In this document: positions 58,848 through 64,000 of the stretch, piece by piece | Numbering within the stretch: the stretch's first letter is position 1 | Layout of the letters: every line of letters starts with the position of its first letter | NCBI GenBank assembly: GCA_037903355.1 | Contig: JBAJFE010000004.1 | Span: forward strand, 3,100,001-3,164,000 | DNA from: Trichuris trichiura | Taxonomy: Eukaryota > Nematoda > Enoplea > Trichinellida > Trichuridae | DNA length: 64,000 bases | Direction: 5' to 3' | Translations under genes and position numbers: made by a program | Notes under the pieces: model-generated | Database searches by the model: none | The model's input: the letters and a program-made list of their open reading frames with translations, nothing else | Told to the model about the DNA's origin: nothing

Positions 58848-61067
58848 ATCGAGTATTTCCAGGAAAATTTAATAAACTATATACAATTTGGGAAAATACC
58901 CAAGCAGCACACGCCCATTAGGGGGATTCAAAAAACCAGATCAATTTTGAGCCTTTAATACTATGGTAAATGTTTCGCACAACTGCTTCAGGAAGGCTAG
59001 ATCCAAATGCCTTTATGTTACCGAAAGAGAAAGAATTCTTCCGTTTTAGACGCTTCTTTAGGTCAGTGATCTTGAAAGGTTGCGTGTTAGGGCTCAATCG
59101 TAGAACTTTTACCATCTTCAGCGGCTCAGCGTTAACCAACAACAGGAAAGCCCATTAACTCTGAACTAAAGGGCGCACGGCAAGAACAAATCCAGCGAAT
59201 ATGTTGTAGAAAAGCGGTTCATTACTTGATTACAGTTCAATAACATAAACGACTCAGAGCACTGACTGACTTTTTTTAGTAAAATGAGAGCTACATACAA
59301 TCTTTTTATTACGAAAATCTTCCTGTTCATTTATGCAACTTCTTAAAAAATTTTACGAAACTTTTCGGCTTTGACCTTGAGCCGTCATCGGCACAAAAAA
59401 CTGTTGTTGGTCAGCAGCGGAGTAGGCTAATCAGGAGCTCTTCTGTGTAGTCAGCCGACGTGGATACCTGCCGAGTCGAACCTTGATTCTTCTAAGTTAA
59501 TCCACATGTGGGCAGTGCTACATCAGAGCAACCTCCACATCGCCATTCTTGCTGGACGCACAACATTCTGCGCTGAAGACGGCCCAAGGTCAGGGCTGAA
59601 AACTTACGAAAAGTTTTTGAGGTGCTGCATAAATAAACAGGAAGATTTCCGAAATAAAAGACTCCTTATGAAAGAATTTCCATTATGAAAACAAGTGGTC
59701 ACCAATTTAAAATAATGAGTGTTAATCAATTTAAAAATGATTTTTAAATACTTTTTCGTACTATTCAACTATTTTTCAACTTTTTAATGCGAAAAGCTGA
59801 AAGCAAACCTGCGCTTCATCGAACGCGCAGAATCAACGCCCAAAAAGAAACTAAGCCTGAAGCGTTAAAGCTACGCTTTAAAGCCTGAATGATGAAAAGC
59901 AGTTCACCTGGATGCTTACTACCAAAATGCAAAATATGGAAAACGTCAAAGATGGTACAGGTAATATCTGTTAACAGCACTACCAAAAATTACAAATGAA
60001 CTACGCAACTTAGTCAGAATCCCATATTGTCATACCCGCCAGAGGAAAACAAGCTTTGCGTTAGCAATGTGTTTGCGGAAAAGGACCAAAGCAATCCAGA
60101 CACACGCAATACGGTTATATACTCACTGTTATCGGGAACAAATAACATGAAAACCTCTTTACTCCAAATATGCAAATAAAAACAAGCATATTTTAAGCGG
60201 TCACTCAGAGTGCTGTATCAAGGCAATAGCGCCACCAGAAAACCTGGCAACAAATCGTTTTGTAGCGCCTGTCATTCTCAGATACAAGGCACTTGAAAAA
60301 ATGCAAAGACAAAACCATTGTCAAAACATTCAAGCAAAAATTAAACTTTTAGAGCAAACAAGTAAAAGAGCACAATGAGAACTCAGAGAATTACACAAAC
60401 TACTGTCTCTTTGGACTAACCAAACAGACCTACTGCAAATGGTGTATTTTACCAATAGCCAACATTTTGTGATGATTTCTGTGATTTCTCAAAATTTTTA
60501 CACCTTAACAGAGCCCTGCAGCCACATGTAATTAGGTTAAGCGCAGCAACATACGAGACTTAAACTGAATAGGTACCTGAAAACATGTAAACACATTATA
60601 CTGTAGCTAAAGCAAACCTGAATACAACATATTTAAAAGAAAGCGTCGAACTCTGCGGAAACCAACGAACAGTATCGTCGAGGCATTCCATCCAGAAAAT
60701 ACAAAAGGCTTGTAAAAAGGTATGAGTGTAGAACGAAGCATTTAGCCAAAGCTTAAATGAACAGATTTTATCAAAAAGCCATCTTTACCTGTTCCCAGGT
60801 AACGAAGCTCACGGTCAAGGTTCGTGTCCAAAATAAACGCGTACAACTGCATATGATTGCTGCACACATATCGCAAATAGACTTAAACAGGTTCCTTACT
60901 GTGCAGGATGACAATTCGAACGCACCCTTCTGAGACAGCTCAAAGAAATACGTTTTCTAACGCCTCAGTTTCGTTAAGCGTTCTGCCTCTAATCAAAAAA
61001 ACTGTCACTCACTCATACTTCACGAACATTTCATCTTTGCTCTGTTCAGATCACTTCCTGGACTGAA
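58848..61067. other. Intergenic region between receptor and DUF7164 gene
   Basis: AT-rich and without a supported gene. A 62-aa open frame at 58970 and others are too short and lack splice context. A possible decayed fragment of the palindrome family (ACTTTTCGG...GAGCCGTCATC) lies near 59355. Confidence 0.4.
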
Positions 61068-62716
61068 ATGCTACTCCTGAAATTAAAGCAGCTCGCAAGC
61101 TTGCTAGCATTCGCACTGCTAGTTATCATTTTGCGTGTTATGGTTTTGACAGAAAGATTCCAACAGCCTTACTATATTCGTTGGTCAGTAGAACGACCAA
61201 TGGAAGTGCGACCTGCGGAAGAACACATACGCTGGGAACAATTCAAGCTGCGTCATGGAAATATATGCAAAAGCAATGCGACTGTACAAGCAGCTTTTTT
61301 AAAAGAAGTAGGAGATGAATAATCGGCAAAATATTTCTACTAGATTACACTAACAATTCCTTTTGCGCGAACTACCATAGGAGCTGTTCCGTGTGAGAGA
61401 AGTGTCAATAACTCAGACACTTCACTAATCACATGTACGCCTACACATAGCTGTAGCTAGGCTTTACAATGCATTATTGAGCAAAACATCTTCAAAAAGA
61501 CAAGCAACACAGTTAACATTTCACCTTAAGCCTGATAAAGCATATGTTCTATCGTGCAATTATAACTTTTATTCATAATACTACTTTTGCGTCATAGCTT
61601 ATTCTCAATTGATGGTTTTAGTTTGGAAAAACTGCAACGAATTTTAGTGGTTCCAAAATTGGAGTTTTGCTCACGTTGCCTTACGTCTCCAGTAGCTACT
61701 ACGTAGTTCAATTCATGACCTTCATGTACTCATCGTGGAAATTCGTACAAGAGCGTTCGTTTGAGGTCACTTTTCCGGTAGTTCCTTTGGAAGAAAAGTT
61801 AAACTTAGTCGACCTGCTCGTCTTTTGCGAACCAAGAACCTGTCCATTGCTGCCAGCTGATTGCCTAACGAAGATGGATATCGTGAAAATGGATCAACCG
61901 CGAAGACCGACCTGCTACTATCAACCAACCAGACAATTCAACCATAACTATTCAAATCTCAATGCGTACGCCTTTGTGAATGAAAAAAATTTCAAAGAAG
62001 TTATTTCCTACTACGACTACTTTTTGCGCACCGATATAGACACATTTTTAAGCCCAACAATTTTGAATTTTCAAATGCCAAAGAACCTGACAATCATTAC
62101 TGGGAACGGCGGTTACTGTACTAGATTCTCAACGGCAAGGCTTCGCCAAATAGCTAAGCGTCTTGGCCTAAGGCATAAAGGAGTCCACTGTACGGGATCT
62201 ACCTGGTTTGGCGAAAGTAATCTTGTTGCTAAATTAGCACCCATTGCCGCAAATCTAACTATGTACATATTCGATAATGAATTCGATACGAAAAAATATC
62301 CCGAACTGAAGGCATACTTTTCGGAAAGTAAGCATGGCACTTGGCCACACTGGTGGAAACCCGTTTCGTCAATGTACGCTCAGGAGCTTGTTCTCAATGA
62401 TCAAATTGAAAACTTAACGGAAAATAACAAAAAAGGAGATTTGCTTGATGTTGAGTCATGCAGAACAACCAGAATAGTAGAACATCTGCACGTGCACGCA
62501 TGGCATGCCTATTGCGACTTTTCTAAATTCAAATTCTTGGATCCACTGGTAATGAGTTTACAAGCAAACGGACCTGTAAGCATATCTACCGAAGATCTTA
62601 AACTGAAATTGACCAATTGTCTTTCGGTATCCAACTATTGCAATCATATAGCTTCAAGAGGACTGGTTCGTTCGCTGGAAAGATTAGCGCGGCATTACCA
62701 GTTGATGACATCGTAA
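61068..62716 (+). CDS. DUF7164-type, glycosyltransferase-like type II membrane protein
   Basis: Two exons, 61068-61307 and 61622-62716 (donor GAA/GTAGGA, acceptor ggttttag), phase 0; about 444 aa. The N-terminus has a short cytoplasmic part and one membrane anchor (LASLLAFALLVIILRVMVL), giving type II topology. The lumenal domain shows KIGVLLTLPYVSSSYYVVQF, YYDYFLRTDIDTFLSP with a DxD-like TDID, ITGNGGYC, HKGVHCTGSTWFGES, WPHWWKPVSSMYAQELVLN and HLHVHAWHAYCDFSKFKFLD. This series matches the nematode DUF7164 family, which resembles Golgi glycosyltransferases. Substrate and reaction are unknown; acting in the secretory pathway is inferred from topology and the DxD motif. Complete, no frameshift. 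Confidence 0.8.
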
Positions 62717-64000
62717 ATGCATTGACTCCATAACCAATTCGAACTGGTTCAGCGATCAAAGAGCGCAAAGTAAAAAAATTACACCCACTTCATTTGTACA
62801 ATCCGAAATTACGCACGCATTACAGCAGTTTTTTAAAAGTAAAATAAGGTACAAAAATCTTAACTCACAGCAGCTCAAGGAAAACCGGAACTGCTGAGCG
62901 CGCGACCACTTCGTCTTCCGGGCAAGAAAAGGCACGTGTTCAAATTTTGTTTGTCCATACCTTTTCGCTCCGATTGAATATGCGAACACACTTACCTCTT
63001 TGTGCGTTGAACTAAATAAGAGTAATCGTCATTTCATAATTACCTTACAGCCTAATATAGCTTATTTACGTGGCGCAAAACAAACAACAAAAATATGCGT
63101 TGCTTCACGGCAAGAGGAAGCAGAAATAAAATGCGAATAGTTCAGAATTGAAGAGCAAAAAAAATTTAACGAATCGTTGAAAGCAGAACGAAACAAATAT
63201 GGAAACATAGTAACTCGCAGTCGATGCGAGACATCTTTTTTTGACGGGTGGACTACATTAAGAACTCAATTGTCCTATTCTGCTCTCTTTTCTTCTATAA
63301 GATTCACCGAAGATTGCCTTACTGAGCCGTCGATGTTGAGGACGAGACAAGGTAGCTTGTATAGATTTCGAATGAAACTCATCCCATTTACTTGATAATT
63401 AATGCTAAAACCGGAACAAGACTTGCCTTTTTGGAAGGCTCAATATAAAAGTGGAAACGAATGCAAAATTTGAATAGAACTAGATTTTATGCAACACAAA
63501 GTGCAGCTTTGACAGTGCCTACGAAGATGACGTAATTTGTTTACATAATAAAAGCTGGACGCGATATGAGATTGGCAATCAAGTTCGCACGTTTGCAAAG
63601 GCAAGAATGTTTACCTTTACTCCTTGAAAGCTCAGTGCTAACTCAAACAACCCAGCAACTAAGTTTCATTTCAAACATTTTGCAGAACTTTCATTACTGC
63701 TTCCACGTAGGTACACACGCTTCCTTAAGATGGTCTCAAGTTCGTTTTCCGTTTAAAGGTTATCCTGTGCGTCGTTTTGTTATTAGAAGTTCGGGTCGGC
63801 TTTCTCCTTGAAAACCGACGCAAAGTAAAATTCAACGCTTAGCAGCTCAGTCCGTTCTTTAACAGCGAAGACTTCAGCGTCTAATAGTTAAAGCTAAACT
63901 TGTTCGCCCCTAATCAATGGAAATAAAAGCGATCTGAAATTTTAATTAAAGAGAAAAAAATCAATCGAAGCGAAGAGCCACTGCCTTTGCAGCTTAACGG
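62717..64000. other. Region downstream of the DUF7164 gene
   Basis: AT-rich. Open frames at 63177-63395 and 63566-63811 show no recognised motif or splice signals. Nothing else is seen before the window edge. Confidence 0.4.

Overview
The window is nuclear DNA of a multicellular eukaryote, most likely a nematode. Coding sequence is split by short introns (often 40-100 nt) with clear GT...AG borders. Recognisable products include troponin T, a divergent CAP (SCP/TAPS-like) secreted protein present as a tandem pair, a DUF7164-type glycosyltransferase-like protein and a seven-transmembrane receptor. A clade I (Trichuris-like) nematode would fit, but that placement is inference. No bacterial operons, CRISPR arrays, rRNA genes or convincing tRNA genes were seen.

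Region 1 (about 1-24 kb) is AT-rich and repeat-laden. It holds two minus-strand paralogues of a CAP-domain gene (4180-8568 and 15452-20499). They share the same eight-exon structure, and all seven exons upstream of the last have identical lengths. They sit in an old tandem duplication with a period of about 11-12 kb. After the duplication a mariner element (8822-10117) entered copy 1 and a foldback element with internal ~120-bp satellite repeats (18451-19948) lies in copy 2. Palindromic elements sharing the core GGAGCTTTCGGGTC and a small MITE-like family are scattered around.

Region 2 (about 24-36 kb) is richer in G+C and gene-dense. It holds WDR43/UTP5 (small-subunit ribosome biogenesis), the V-ATPase B subunit, and a convergent minus-strand coiled-coil protein, with a Cys-rich ORF upstream that may belong to the same gene.

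Region 3 (about 36-45 kb) is mostly non-coding.

Region 4 (44.9-50.6 kb) is a complete troponin T gene. It has tiny in-frame N-terminal exons, two mutually exclusive 81-nt exons separated by only 26 nt, two alternative C-termini, and an unrelated 358-aa intronless ORF inside intron 1.

Region 5 (about 50.6-64 kb) is AT-rich. It contains a two-exon 7TM receptor with a second homologous TM1 exon 3 kb upstream, and a DUF7164-type type II membrane protein.

The genes do not form one pathway. The core genes are housekeeping or muscle functions, while the flanks carry secreted and membrane genes typical of nematode lineage-specific expansion. All exon borders were read by eye from splice consensus and phase; none is supported by transcript data.
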